Positions 10,992-23,110 of a stretch of 64,000 nt of DNA are shown here, piece after piece. Position numbers and translations under genes: made by a program. Position 1 is the first letter of the stretch, and each line of letters opens with the position of its first letter. Under the pieces are notes generated by a model. The model saw nothing but the letters and a program-made list of their open reading frames with translations, did no database searches and was not told where the DNA came from. The stretch is from Salticus scenicus (lineage: Eukaryota > Arthropoda > Arachnida > Araneae > Salticidae). The stretch lies in NCBI GenBank assembly GCA_963930645.1, contig OZ005652.1, positions 316,615,152 through 316,679,151 on the forward strand. Reading direction: 5' to 3'.

Positions 10992-12777
10992 GGGTGGAAA
11001 TCGCTTTTAACGCTTCCTTTGATGCAATTTTCAATAGAATTGTCCACGAGTTTCGCTCCATATTTTCCTCTCTCTATAACATCTTTATCTATGAGAGAGT
11101 AAGTAATATATTTTTTGTTCAAGCGTAAAAATTTGTGGGGTGTAGTTTGGCAGCACATGTTCCGAAGATATCCCAAATATCCCTAAAAACTAATAACGTA
11201 TTTGACGTTGTGATTTAATCGTATTGTTAGCTGGACAGTATACTTTTTGTGTTTAAGGTATTCAATTGTTTGAAGCTAAGTGGTGGAAGTCATGTTATAT
11301 TACTCCAGACGATATTTTCTTTTGGGAAGTATCTATTATTTAGAATTGATATTATTGTAGCATAAGATATTATCAAAGTTTAAATTAAGAGCAATTACAA
11401 CCATAGATATTTTTAACTCCTCCACAAGCGTACTTTACGCATTAAAATCTAAAAATACTCCTTAAAATTTTAACTATGAGTATTTTTTACGCCTTGTATT
11501 TTTAGGTTAAATTTAGTGTATTATGTTAAGTGTGTCTGAAAAAGTTTACATTCTTTTTACAATTCAATGCTCTGCATACTTTTTTTTTTTAATCAATTAA
11601 TATCTTCTATTGCAATGGATAAAAAGTTTTCATATTTAAAATTATTTAGAGTAAAACTGTAAACATTTACATCAATAATGGAATTTCTCAGATTCATGTA
11701 TGGCCTTATCACCTTTCAATGTTCATTGCAATCTATAAACTGAGTCACATTATGTTCATATTCTGAGTTCTGATATTATATTGCACAAATTATGCTGAAA
11801 GAATATTGTTACAATTGACTAGTCCATATAATATAACTTGAACTCATAACTGAAACTTATAACGTGAGTTCATATGCATATATTTTATTTTTAAACTTAT
11901 TAAGAAATAAATAAAATTTAGCATGAATTCATGAAAGATCAACTTTTTTCTCTTCCACTTTTTTTTTTTTTTTTTTTTTTTTACTCCTAATAACGTCAAA
12001 TTCATTCCTTCAAAAAAGATCAAGGAGTATTTTCACTCCTAGGAAAAAAATTCTTGCAGTATGTCTGATTACAATACTGTGTTTAATTTTCTGCTTAAAT
12101 TATAATGTTTAGACAATATTTTTTTATAATGCTACTAGTTAAAAATTATTATTATTTGATTTTAATATAATATTTTTTAGTTATATTTGTGATATGAAAA
12201 ACCACGTACTCTTTACGATTAGACTCTATAGTGTAATGTTCAAAATAACCTTGTTTCATGCTATGAAACTGCTAAAAAAGTACTGTAATACATTATTTAC
12301 AAATATCTTGCAACTGATCACATCTGAAATATAATTAAAAACGTATTTTGTCTCTAAAAAGCTTAAAGATGTTTAGCAATTATCAATATCTAAATTCATA
12401 TGACACATTTTTTAGCACATTTGTTTTTAGTTAATTTATTTATTTATTCGGAATGAAATAATTGTTTGTTTTTGTACTTTAGATATTTCGTGATACTTTT
12501 ATTTTTATTATTATAATTAAAACGCCTAGTTTTGGTAAATAATAATAATAATGTTTCCTAAAAGCTATTTTTATATCACTATTAATTAAATATTTGCCTT
12601 CAAAACAATCAAAATATGTTTACACTAGAGGCTGCACAATGCTGAGGAAAATGGTAAGACAAGATAATAGCTTTTATATTGTAGAAGGACATAAGATGTG
12701 TAAATTTACTGTAAAATTGGTATCTGATAAAGTTTTATAGAAATTCTTGTTTCTTAGAACATATTGCCCATAGCGTA
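10669..12777. other. AT-rich noncoding DNA
   Basis: A 28-bp A-run at about 10960-10988 and a T-run at about 11959-11981 are the main features. Short open frames across the A-run are low-complexity artefacts. Confidence 0.55.
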
Positions 12778-12812
12778 GCACCAGTACGACGTAAAATCCA
12801 ACCAACCTCAAC
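12778..12812 (+). mobile_element. 3' tail fragment of the 53.4-kb SINE family
   Basis: AGTACGACGTAAAATCCAACC closely matches, in complement, the tail of the SINE at 53357-53676 (TGCGACGTAAAACCCAACC). Only the tail is recognisable here. Confidence 0.45.
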
Positions 12813-13272
12813 CTTCTCAGAGAAGAAATTGATAGTATACGTAACTATCCAGGCTGCTAAAATTTTAAAATTATTAAACTTTTGACTTAACTTACTTTAA
12901 AGGCGAAACGATATATGTTTCTCAAATCAGAGGTGATTTTGCTTAGATTAAAATACTGTAAAGCGAACTGCTTAGATTTCATTATTTTATATAAACTAAA
13001 AAGTACGTTATGAGTGTATAACTAAACACGAATAAAAATATTTTCATAGACATTTTTTATACATAAAAAAATATAGTTGATATGTTTTTTTTTTTTTTTT
13101 CTGCTGCATAGTTTCTATTATTTCAGTGCTATTTGCCCTTAATAGATCATTTTTATGTTGTCAAGTGTATGGAAGAAAGTTGCAGCTTAACAACAATCGA
13201 AATTAACATCTTGATCTGGATTATCTAAAATACAGGGTGACTCGATTATTGATTACTTCGAAAAGATCCGTA

Positions 13273-13482
13273 CAGTCGGTAACAAAAGTATCCGAACACT
13301 AGCAAAAATTTCTATATAAAAAAAGTAGAGTTAATGCTGCTTTGTTTAATAAATCCTTGTCGAATCATGTTCTTAGTCAGTCTAAGAACGTGATTCGACA
13401 AGGATTTATTTAACAAAACATTAACTCTACTTTTTTTAAATAGAAATTTTTGTTAGTGTTCGGATACTTTTGTTACCGACAG
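13273..13482. mobile_element. perfect-hairpin foldback MITE (Tc1/mariner type)
   Basis: CAGTCGGTAACAAAAGTATC at 13273 reads onward for about 100 bp to a centre at about 13377. It then returns almost exactly in complement to TTGTTACCGACAG at 13482. The left end follows a TA; the right flank is CA, so the duplication is decayed on that side. GATTACTTC strings flank both sides (about 13251 and 13490). The unit would make a hairpin RNA of about 210 nt if transcribed. Confidence 0.8.
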
Positions 13483-13846
13483 CATTATGGATTACTTCAA
13501 AAGAAATTTTTTAATTTATGAATATTTGATAAAAATTAAATCCTAAATATGAATTTTATTTTGTGAGTGCTTAAATAACGCGGAAAACTCAAATTAACTC
13601 CAAAGGTATTGTTTCATAAAATGTTAATAAAAAACAATATTAAAATTTAATTTCTACATTCTAAATATTTTAAAAACTCGATTAGTTCTATTACTAAGTT
13701 AACTATCGGATACTTCGATTGCCATGCTCAAATTTATAATTATTTAGGAAAACTAATGCCTAAACATGAACTCCATTTTTCAAATGCATGATTAACGTGT
13801 AATAACAAAATTAGTTCAAGAGATATTATTTCATTAAATGTAAATG

Positions 13847-13884
<38 letters not shown>

Positions 13885-14625
13885 TGCTAAAATCTTGTTT
13901 CTTCTTTTCTAAATATCCAGTAACATCTTGGAAACTTTTCATCTTCTAATATCAAGTTCAGTGACTTTAGACCGTAAACAGTAAACAAGTCTTTGAGAAA
14001 GTTGTGGTCATCGGAAAACGTGGGAAAAAAATAAAATCGGAATCACCCTTTAAACATCCCTCTCCCGCTCTCTCTCAGCCGCGGATGACTGGGTAGACAT
14101 ATATAATAGAAAAGGGGGAATAAATAAGGAAAAAATAAAATAAACGTTTACCCTTTACGTTAGGTAGGGATACTTGTTTATGTAATAGAAGCCACTAAGA
14201 GTTTTATTAGATCTTTTAGGATATCGATAAAGAAAGCGGTAAAAATCACAACTATTGTCACAATTATGAAAGATAGATAATTTTATTAAAATAAATAAAT
14301 AAAATAGAGACAGATTTCCCATTTATTTATTTATTTTGAGACTAGGAGAAGAATTTAAATGATTAAAACTCTGTCTTTGACAGGAAATCTTTACTTTAAT
14401 GCCATATGCTTATTAGAAATTGATATATTTTTTTTTTTTTTCTCTCTAATAAAATTTTCAAAATTCAGACGGAAATCTTAAAAACTTATTTATGCCATGC
14501 GGTCTACAAGATGGGTGATTACACAAAATTGTTGATTGAAAATAAATAAATAAATTTTCATATATATATATATATATATATATAATGTTCGGGAAAAGTT
14601 TCCCTACCTTTTGTGTCAGTATAAC

Positions 14626-14662
<37 letters not shown>

Positions 14663-16499
14663 CATATTTGACATAATTATTCTTTTGTGTAGAAAAATAA
14701 ATATTAAAATATATTATAAATGTATATTCGTATGAATCAGTATAGGTATAGTTAACTAATACCGTTAATGATTTTGAGTTATACTTAAAAAAGAATGAGA
14801 GTATACTTCAGTAAGTAAATTAAAAAATACCCACCCACCCTTAAAGATAAAATAAATAAAAATAAAATAAAATGCATACGGCATTATTTCAATTTCATAC
14901 ATTTTTCGTTTGTATTTTTGGGGTGGCATTTGTTTATTAACATGATAAATGAATAAATAAATAAACATTAAAAGAAATGGTCGGTGTTTCTTCATTTCTT
15001 CATTTCTGATTTTTTTTTTTTTTTTCCCTGGATGGTTAATAAAATTGTTATGACAATATTTTAAAACAAAAACATAAGTTTATTTCTTACAATTTTAATA
15101 TATCCAGAATTTAAGTAAAGATAAAGCTACTGAATAAAACTAGATATTATTCAACTGATTATTAATATTTATATTTTATACAGAAGTTGAAAATTATAAG
15201 AATAAAAATTAACAGAAAGAGATGGACAAAAGAGAGGGAGAGAGAGAGAGACAAATTTTATTCCCAAAGCAATCTGAATTAACTGATTACTCATTTATAA
15301 ACTTCTGATTCTTAATTTTTTTTAATGCATATTTTATTATGATAAAATACGTTCAATTTTAAATATGCCCCATAAAATAATTAGCAATTCTTATTTTAAA
15401 ACAAAAAAAATTTAAAAGCTTATTGAATAAACAATCATTTAATGAAAGGGGGAGGGGGGGGGGTATCCATTTTTTTTAAGAGATGCTAATAAATTTTGGA
15501 AAAAACAAAAACAGATTTATTTATTTATTTAATAACTTGAACCCGTATTTTTTTTTTTTTTTTCACAGTTTGAATTTTTCCTTTGAACCACCTTTCTAAT
15601 GTCCGACATAAACATCTGAGACGCAACTGACCGCCAAATGAAAACCACCTGCTAGTCTTACCCCCCCCCCCCCTTTTTTTTTTTTCCTTACCTTACCCCC
15701 TTGAGAATGCCCCTGAAGTTCGATGACCCCTTTAAACCCGAGGGTGGTGCAGTGGGAAAAAATTCTGAAAGGAAAAGTTTTTTCTTCTTCTTTTTTTCGT
15801 TTCCACTCATTCATCCATCCATTCCTTCTTTCTTTCTTTTTTCTACCTCTTTTTTTTTTTTTTTTTTTTCCCTACTGCACTCATATTTCAATGATATATG
15901 CTTAAGTAGTTTTTAATGTTTTTCTGTTTCTAATAAGTTAAGAGTGATATATGATTTATTCAACGATTTACACATAAATAAAATAAGGATAAGTTAAAAA
16001 AGGTTTTACTTTTATTCTTTTTATTTTCAAATGCTTTTAAAGCCTTTCAAATTACTTATTATTTTTATTATTTAAGAAGGGGGGGGGGAGTATTTTTAAT
16101 AATCATCAATGATACCTATTTTTGGCAAACTTTAAAATACTTCAAAATATCGAGATATTTAAGGACAGTGATTTTACTTCTCTTGCGCTTATTTATTCCA
16201 TTAGGGTTTGTGTTTTATTAAATCTAATAAAATTGTGTTAAGAATTATATTTAGTACTCATATTTTGTTTATCACATTGATATCGATATATTTATATTAA
16301 ATAATATCGATTTAAAACAATTTTTTAGTTAAAATATTGATGTGTTCTATACCTGTAATACTTCCAAATTATCACTTTAGAAGAATCTAATAGTTTGCAT
16401 ACTGAATCATTAAACATTGTTTAAATGATGATAGTAATTCTTTTTTTTTTTTTTTTTTTTTATTGAATTTGTTTTATTTTGATCTTCAATTACAATATA
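13483..16499. other. AT-rich noncoding DNA with homopolymers
   Basis: Long A- or T-runs lie at about 13848-13880 and 14630-14662, with shorter ones at 15548-15563 and 15850-15870. A (TA)n tract lies at about 14562-14584. A moderately GC-rich piece (15590-15750) has C-, G- and T-runs, and open frames across it are low-complexity. No gene seen. Confidence 0.55.
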
Positions 16500-16677
16500 C
16501 AGTGAAACCTCTCAAATTGGACACCTCTATAAGTTGGACACCCGTCTAAGTTGACGCTTTTTCTCGGAACGGAATGTATCCATTAACATTATGTCTAACC
16601 CCTATAAGTTGGACACCTCTCTAAGTTGGACACTTTTTCTTGGAACCGTAGGTGTCCAACTTAGAGAGGTTTTATTG
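16500..16677 (+). mobile_element. 178-bp pogo/Tc1-like MITE, copy 1
   Basis: The ends CAGTGAAACCTCTC and AGAGAGGTTTTATTG are flanked by TA (16498-16499 and 16678-16679). Inside, TTGGACACC-type motifs repeat. The element is nearly identical to the inverted copy at 16853-17031, with about six differences by eye. The terminal sequence resembles many pogo/Tigger-type MITEs. Confidence 0.8.
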
Positions 16678-16852
16678 TATTATCACTTTTAATCAAAACT
16701 TTGTATCACAAAGATTCTAATACTATTCATCTTTTAAATTGTTATTTTTATCACAAGAATTTAAAGAATTTATTTTTTTTCCATTTCACTTTAAAATAGC
16801 GCAAAATGATAGAAAACTATGAGTAATCAATTTACTTCTTACTAAATTAATA

Positions 16853-17031
16853 CAGTAAAAGCTCTCTAAGTTGTACACCTACGGTTCCAAGAAAAAGTGT
16901 CCAACTTAGAGAGGTGTCCAACTTATAGGGGTTAGACATAATGTTAATGGATACATTCCGTTCCGAGAAAAAGCGTCCAACTTAGATGGGTGTCCAACTT
17001 ATAGAGGTGTCCAACTTGAGAGGTTTCACTG
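16853..17031 (-). mobile_element. 179-bp pogo/Tc1-like MITE, copy 2, inverted
   Basis: This is the reverse complement of copy 1, from CAGTAAAAGCTCTC to GAGAGGTTTCACTG. TA lies at 16851-16852 and 17032-17033. Only about 175 bp of AT-rich DNA separates the copies, so together they form a 532-bp inverted repeat, itself flanked by TA. Confidence 0.8.
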
Positions 17032-17033
17032 TA

Positions 17034-18069
17034 TATGTTTTGACTAAAATGGAAAAAAGTTCTAATAATCAATAATTATTCGGCATAGTTTATTTGCAGT
17101 TTTCGTATTAATAATCTGTTAAGGTATTTAATTTACAGCTTTCAAATGATTAATGGCCGAAATACTTAAGCAATTAACTAATAATTAGTTAACAAATTTA
17201 TTAATAATTACTATCATTATTTAATAGCTAACGTATATCTTCAAAACCATTATAAAAGAATATATATTTAATTTATTATCAAAATATCTAATAATTTTCA
17301 TTTTATTTAGTTTAGCATCTTCGTTCGGCTCATAAGCGCTAGATATAATCCTTTAACTTAAGTCAACTCAAAGAATATATTCATATGAAGCGTAAGTTTA
17401 CTCAACTCAACGGATAAAATTTCTCCTATAATTAGAAGCCAATAACTCTCTCTCTCAGCTTAATTCGCTGCCATTCACTACTACTTTTACTAGCAACGAA
17501 ACAACTTTCAACAGCCAACACCTCTTCTTCCGTAATACCCCGACCAAGGTTAAGGCCAAACTTCCACAACAGTGAGGCCCTACAACGGGAACAGAGGTTC
17601 AACGACCGGACTTGCGCTACTTCTGTATGTTGTCTCATGGCAGGTTCTTTTCTTTCACTTCTCGTTTTGTGATGTAATTCCAATGATGTTTAGAAAGGAG
17701 GGGGGGGGGGATATTATAGCAGGCACTTGTTATGCCAGGTATGTGTGTTTTCACTTTTGATTTTCCTGAAGTGATAGTGCAAGTTGCTTCTCTGTTAGAT
17801 GGTATGAGAAGATCTTGTTCGAATGAACTTACACTTTTCAAACGGTCAAGTCGGATTTATGAGCACGCATTTGAATGCGTGAATACGCAGCTGGTCTAAT
17901 GAAGTAATTTTATATGCTCGCAAATTATGTAATATTTGCATTGAAGGGGGGAAAAAATCGCAATAAGTGAATAATTTTAACTATACATGGTTCGGAGATA
18001 AAACAACAACAATAATAATCTACTTATTTATAATGCGCGCACTATTACGCTGTTTTAGATTAAAATGCT

Positions 18070-18103
<34 letters not shown>

Positions 18104-18230
18104 GCAGATTGGGTTATTTTTGCTTTTATTTTATCCTAAAATTTGTTTTCATCCCTTAAATTTGTAAATCGAAATAGATTACTTTGTTTCGAAATAGATC
18201 GATTACTTTGTATTGCAGATTTCGAAATCG
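17034..18230. other. noncoding DNA with a GC-richer patch
   Basis: The segment 17430-17640 is less AT-rich, with an open minus-strand frame of 83 codons that I do not recognise and do not call as a gene. A G-run lies at 17700-17710 and a T-run at 18073-18102. Confidence 0.5.
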
Positions 18231-19015
18231 AAATAAAGCACCGTTTATACGTCTCTCGTTTATACGTCTTTTACATTTATACGTCCTTTTAGTGAAGTCC
18301 CAATTCATTCCTATTCATTGTAATACAAAAATTCTTCGTTTATACGTCGCTAATATCGGTTATACGTCTTTTCCACTTTACTAAAATTCGCAAAACTTCT
18401 CGACCTGTCATTATTTTAAATAAGACGGATTTTTTCATAGAACACATATTAAATGGAGGAACATAGGAAAGATCGAAGAATACTAATCAAAGAATCAATT
18501 AAATTCATAGTAGAATTTTTAATACTAATAGAAAAGCAGCAAATATACTAATAAAGATTTTAATACTAATAAAGATTTTTAATGTTATTACATAACTGTC
18601 TGTATGGACATAAATCTTATGCTTATTATTAAAGATATGCAATATATATAATTAATATTCAAAATATGTTCATATAATTCTTAAGAAATGTAACATAATA
18701 CTCAATATATGATATATGTAATTAGTACCCAGTCATGCATTAATGGAACGATTTTTCTCACTTTTTACAATTAATCTTTTTTATTTATTTATTTTTTATT
18801 TAATTATTGTCTTTAAAAAAGTATAATATACGTTAAGTAACTTAAGAAACTTTATTAATTAGTATTTTCATATAAATTTTGCTTAAGTGCATTATATAAG
18901 TGCATTATATTTGTAGTAATCAAAGTGTTCTTATTAAAATTTCGATTATACGTCTTTTCTTTTATGCGTCCTTTTATGTCTGTCCCTTGAAAAACGTATA
19001 AACGATACTTTACTG
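18231..19015. mobile_element. pogo-like non-autonomous DNA transposon
   Basis: The right end AACGATACTTTACTG is followed by TA (19016-19017). Its complement CAGTAAAGTATCGTTTATAC matches the left end TAAAGCACCGTTTATACGTC (from 18234). TTTATACGTC motifs repeat several times near the left end (18247-18375) and near the right end (18950-18975). The extreme left terminus has lost its CAG. There is no transposase frame. Confidence 0.65.
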
Positions 19016-19017
19016 TA

Positions 19018-20640
19018 CATCAATCTATATCAATCCCCCCCCCCCTTTTTTTTTGTGTGTGTGTGGGTTATTTCTAGTGAAATTAAAAACTTTTATTTTA
19101 TTTATTTATTTATTTTTTTAAGGAATGAATGAATAAAACTTCTTGTCAGGTAATATGAATCTACGGAAATGGGATCCTCAGTTAATATATTTACCTTGTA
19201 GCAGTAAGTATTAAATAAAAATAATGCAGCAAATTGTATTTAAAAAGAAAAAAAAAAAAACATTACCGTTTAAATAAATAGATAGATAATGAAATCATGT
19301 GAATTCTGCATCGAATAATAAAAAGTAAAACAAAACACAACAATAATAAAATGCTACACTCATTAAACACTGTTTACTATCGGTAATCAGTGAACAAACA
19401 CAGATTTTTTTTTATAATCAAAGTATACAGAACAGAAATGTAATATTTTCATGAGAATTAATCAAAAGAAACATGTATAGTATTAAGATTAAAGAAAGCT
19501 ACAAATTTAACAACTGTGACTCAGATTTTTTTTTTTTTTTTTAGGGAGGAGAAAATCTATAAGCTAAATTTATTTTAAATAACTAATCTTTGAATGTATT
19601 TAGTTTTATTTATAGGTGATATAATCCGATTGAAAAAAAAAAGCAGCAAATGTTTATAATTTATTTGTAAAATAAACTTTGTAAAAAAAGTTATGGCATA
19701 AACTGATTAAATATCTATCTTCCATTTTTTTTTTTTTTTTTTTTTGGTCATATAATAAATATTTTCCAAGGTATAATTAGCATTAATCTCGTTATGGTTT
19801 TCTTTGAAGTAAAAGCTCTATTAAACAAGCATACTATTAGAACAGAACTGGCGCAAATGTTCGAATTTTAATTTTAGATATTTATACATTTACAAAAGTC
19901 AACAAACGAATGCTAAATTTACATTAGTTTGTTCACATTCACGTTTTTATTAACTCCTGTTACACACCACTTGCCACATAGACATAACTATTCTAACATT
20001 TAGGAGTGGTGGAGGTAATAGAGGAAAAAACCTTTTTGTATACAACCTCTTTCCTTTTTTCCGAAAAGGTTTAATAACAGTTTTGATTTAAAAACAATAA
20101 ATTTATTCATTATTTATTTATTCATGACTTAATTTTGCGCAAAAACTACAGTAGAAAATTAGAGTAATTCAAAAAAATATTTACAAAACTTATTTTAAAA
20201 CCTTTTTCTATATTTAAAAAATTGAAAAGAAAATATCTTGTTCTAAAAATATAATTTTTCTATCGATTGTTTTAATTTAGAAGACACGAACTATTCAAGC
20301 ATTGTTGAAACACTGTAAGGCGGTCGGGAAAAAAAGAAATAGAAAAAAAGATCGATGATATTACAATATGAGCCTTAGTGATTGAAAAACTTTCCACGAA
20401 AAATTCTAACCCACGATAAACTATTTTTGTTTCCCAATTATTTTTCGAAAAGAAGAAAGAAAATTTTCATATTTTTATAGAGCCCACAATGCAGCAATTA
20501 GATAAGGTTGCCAGCATCTATTATCCAAAAATAAAATGCAACGCTCAAAACAAATTTATCAATTTTTCCCGTTATTGTTAAGTATCGAAAGAAAAAAGTA
20601 TCTGCCCTGAAATATCGAGAGAAAATATACGAAATTGGTT
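19018..20640. other. AT-rich noncoding DNA
   Basis: A C-run followed by (GT)n lies at 19036-19065, with T-runs at about 19527-19542 and 19727-19745. No recognisable gene or element. Confidence 0.55.
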
Positions 20641-20642
20641 TA

Positions 20643-20906
20643 TTAATTCTTTCGACTTATTTCACACCACTCTAGCCACTCTCCGTTTTCACTGAGGTAA
20701 TTTTTTATGAGATCTTTAAAATTGCCACTGGAATGATCTACAAGTGCAAGTGAAGCACTTGCTGCAGTATGTAACATCGCATCCCTCTTGTCCGACAATC
20801 CGTGCGTTGCACAATACGTGACGTCCAATATCACCTGTGCGCTCATTGGTGCAGAAAGGAGTAAAGCCGCACGCGCCGTCGCAGGCCTTAGGCGGTATGT
20901 TGGGGG
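20643..20906 (-). CDS. candidate terminal coding exon or retrocopy, unidentified
   Basis: The minus strand is open for 87 codons from just after a TAA (complement of 20907-20909) to a TAA at 20643-20645. A candidate ATG lies at 20846. Unlike its surroundings, the codons are mixed and GC-richer at third positions. The protein looks like a compact helical domain: an Ala/Leu-rich start, then TAASASLALVDHSSG, then KDLIKNYLSENGEWLEW and a short basic C-terminus. An AATAAA lies a few bases past the stop on the minus strand. No good acceptor is obvious upstream, though a CTAAC with C-run precedes it. I do not recognise the family. It may be a last exon, a processed pseudogene or chance. Confidence 0.35.
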   Translation of the reverse strand, partial: PPTYRLRPATARAALLLSAPMSAQVILDVTYCATHGLSDKRDAMLHTAASASLALVDHSSGNFKDLIKNYLSENGEWLEWCEISRKN

Positions 20907-20909
20907 TTA

Positions 20910-21510
20910 GGAAATAGGAGAGTAAATCTGCTGGCGAAATTTGTAGTCGCCAAAGTTAAAGTGCATAAACACCGTATAAAATTCAACTTTTTCATTAATG
21001 CCTGATTGAGCACATGTGTTAGTTAGCATATATTTTGTATTGGGGATGAAATAAATCTGGCCTCTGTTTACATAAAGCTTAAATTTCATTAATCATGTGA
21101 ATGAGTAGAAATAACAATCTAAAGTTGTTTAGTATGACAGAACTTCTTAAATAGTCTTTATTTTTATTCAGATCGAAGTAACTTTTCTTTCATATATATA
21201 TATTTAATTATTTCCAGTTTCATCTTCTTTTATTTTGGAGTATTATGATCAAAGCATTGTTATTTAATACTAACGACTAAAAATATTATAGTTTAGTGTA
21301 AAAAAAAATTCCTCAAAATACTGATACTAATTTATAAAGAATTACAAATTTTGTAAGAAGACACCATAAATTTCAAAAGCCGCATAGTATTGAAAACTTT
21401 CAAATTGAATTTCACGATATCCGAAAAGTTAAAAAATGACAGCCCACAATATATATATATATATATATATACACGCACAGAATAAAAAGTAAATAAATAA
21501 ATAAAAATTA
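20910..21510. other. AT-rich noncoding DNA
   Basis: A (TA)n tract lies at about 21449-21471. No gene seen. Confidence 0.5.
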
Positions 21511-21524
21511 AAAAAAAAAGATTC

Positions 21525-22350
21525 ATGAAAAGTAGAAAGGAAGAATTTAATTTAATTATATATATTTACAACATAAATACGCGTAGCTGAAGCTGTCAAC
21601 TTTCCTGATTTTTTAATCAGATTTATCATCATTTTTTTTTTTTAATAATATGTCATATGCATTTTCGACGATTAAATAAGATGAAAACAGTTATTAAAAA
21701 ATAAAAATACAATGTAAAAAAATACGGTATTAAGTCTCCCTTGAAAAACGGGATACTTGGCACATATAAATATGCATAAAAAAAAAAAAAAAAAAAAAGA
21801 GTTATGGAAAGTAGAGATGAAGAATTTAATTTAACTCTGTGTATTTACATGTGTAAAAGATAAAGATGGGGAAAAAATTAATACGCATAGAGTAAATGAT
21901 AGTAATAATAATAATAATAAATAAATAAATAATGAAATAAAATATATTTAGGAAAAGAAGAAAGGAAGAATTTAATTTAATTATATATTTACAGGTGTAA
22001 AAGATAAATATGCATAGCTACCAATCTTTCTAATTTTTTCAGATTTATCATCACAATGTTTAAAAGGAATATGTCACATATATTTTCGGCGATTAAATAA
22101 ATTGAAAACAGTTATTAAAATAATAATAATAAATTGTAAAAGATAAATTACTACTATAAATAAGCTACCAATCGTTCTATTTTTTTTTTTTTTTTTTCAG
22201 ATTTATCATCACAATGTTTAAAAGAAATATGTCACATATATTTTCGGCGATTAAATAAATTGAAAACAGTTATGAAAAAAAAAAAAAAAAAAAATCCGGA
22301 ATTTCGTCTCCCTTAAAAAAGGGGAGATTTGGCACCTATGAATACACAAA

Positions 22351-22384
<34 letters not shown>

Positions 22385-22470
22385 GGAAAAGAAAAGAAAG
22401 AAAGAAAAATATAGAGTTATGGAAAGTTGAAAGGAAGAATTTAATTATGTATATTTACAGGTGTGGAGTA
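21525..22470. repeat. complex tandem repeat, four to five diverged units
   Basis: GGAAGAATTTAATTTAATTA recurs at about 21538, 21963 and (diverged) 21817 and 22432. GATTTATCATCA followed by an ATGTCACATATATTTTCGGCGATTAAATA-like stretch recurs at about 21620, 22032 and 22200. TCTCCCTTGAAAAACGGGA-type strings recur at 21738 and 22305. Poly(A) blocks of different length separate units. This is local duplication of a noncoding module. Confidence 0.7.
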
Positions 22471-22694
22471 AAAAAAAAAATATATATATATATACATATA
22501 TTAATAATTTTTAATACGTAGTAAAAGGCGAGCAACATTTTTAAGACCACTGAAACCACATAGACCAATAAGCATAAAATTTCATCAAATTAAAATTACC
22601 TGTGAAGACGTTAATTGTTGAAACAATTACCTTTTGGTTTTTGAAACAACTTATCTTGACTTATTGATTTTTTTTTTTTTTTTAATTTAACTAT

Positions 22695-23110
22695 ATACCA
22701 TAAATTTTGAAACTTTTTCTCATATTTGCAGGGAAAGAAATAGCCATTGCAGGCAAAATACATAGGAGAACGTAAAATGGTGCGCCATTCATTTATTATG
22801 AAACACTTTCTCATATTTGCAAAGAAAGAAACAGTCATTCTAGGTGAGAAATACTAACAACATCTGTAGGAAACAAATTTTGATTTTGCTAAATTACGAG
22901 CACATGCAGTAAAAATCGTGCATCGTTCATAAATTATGAAACGCTTTCCCATATTTATAACGAAAGAAATAGTCATTGTGTACGAAACTACCAAAATACG
23001 TATGAGACAGATTTCGGTTTTTGTTATTACGTAAGCACGCTGTAAAAATTCAAGCATTATTCATAAATTTAAAACACTTCGCCATATTAGCAGAAGGAGG
23101 GGGTAAAAAT
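22695..23110. repeat. tandem repeat with a period of about 135 bp
   Basis: A unit beginning GAAACACTTTCTCATATTTG recurs at about 22709, 22800, 22938 and 23071, followed by AAAGAAACAGTCATT and an AAATTTTGATTTTGCTAAATTACGAGCAC-like stretch. Copies differ at many sites, and the first is shortened. Minus-strand frames across it are by-products. Confidence 0.65.

Noticed and set aside
12626..12640. TAGAGGCTGCAC as another end of the 2.1-kb hAT-like family
   Set aside because: Only about a dozen bases match, with one gap, and no partner end or duplication was found.
15596..15916. Overlapping frames on both strands in a C/T-rich patch
   Set aside because: They consist of homopolymer-coded Phe, Lys, Gly and Ser runs and have no domain-like content.
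17432..17683. 83-codon minus-strand frame in a GC-richer patch
   Set aside because: No recognisable motif, no splice signals, and composition explained by a short mixed-sequence patch; not strong enough to list as a gene.
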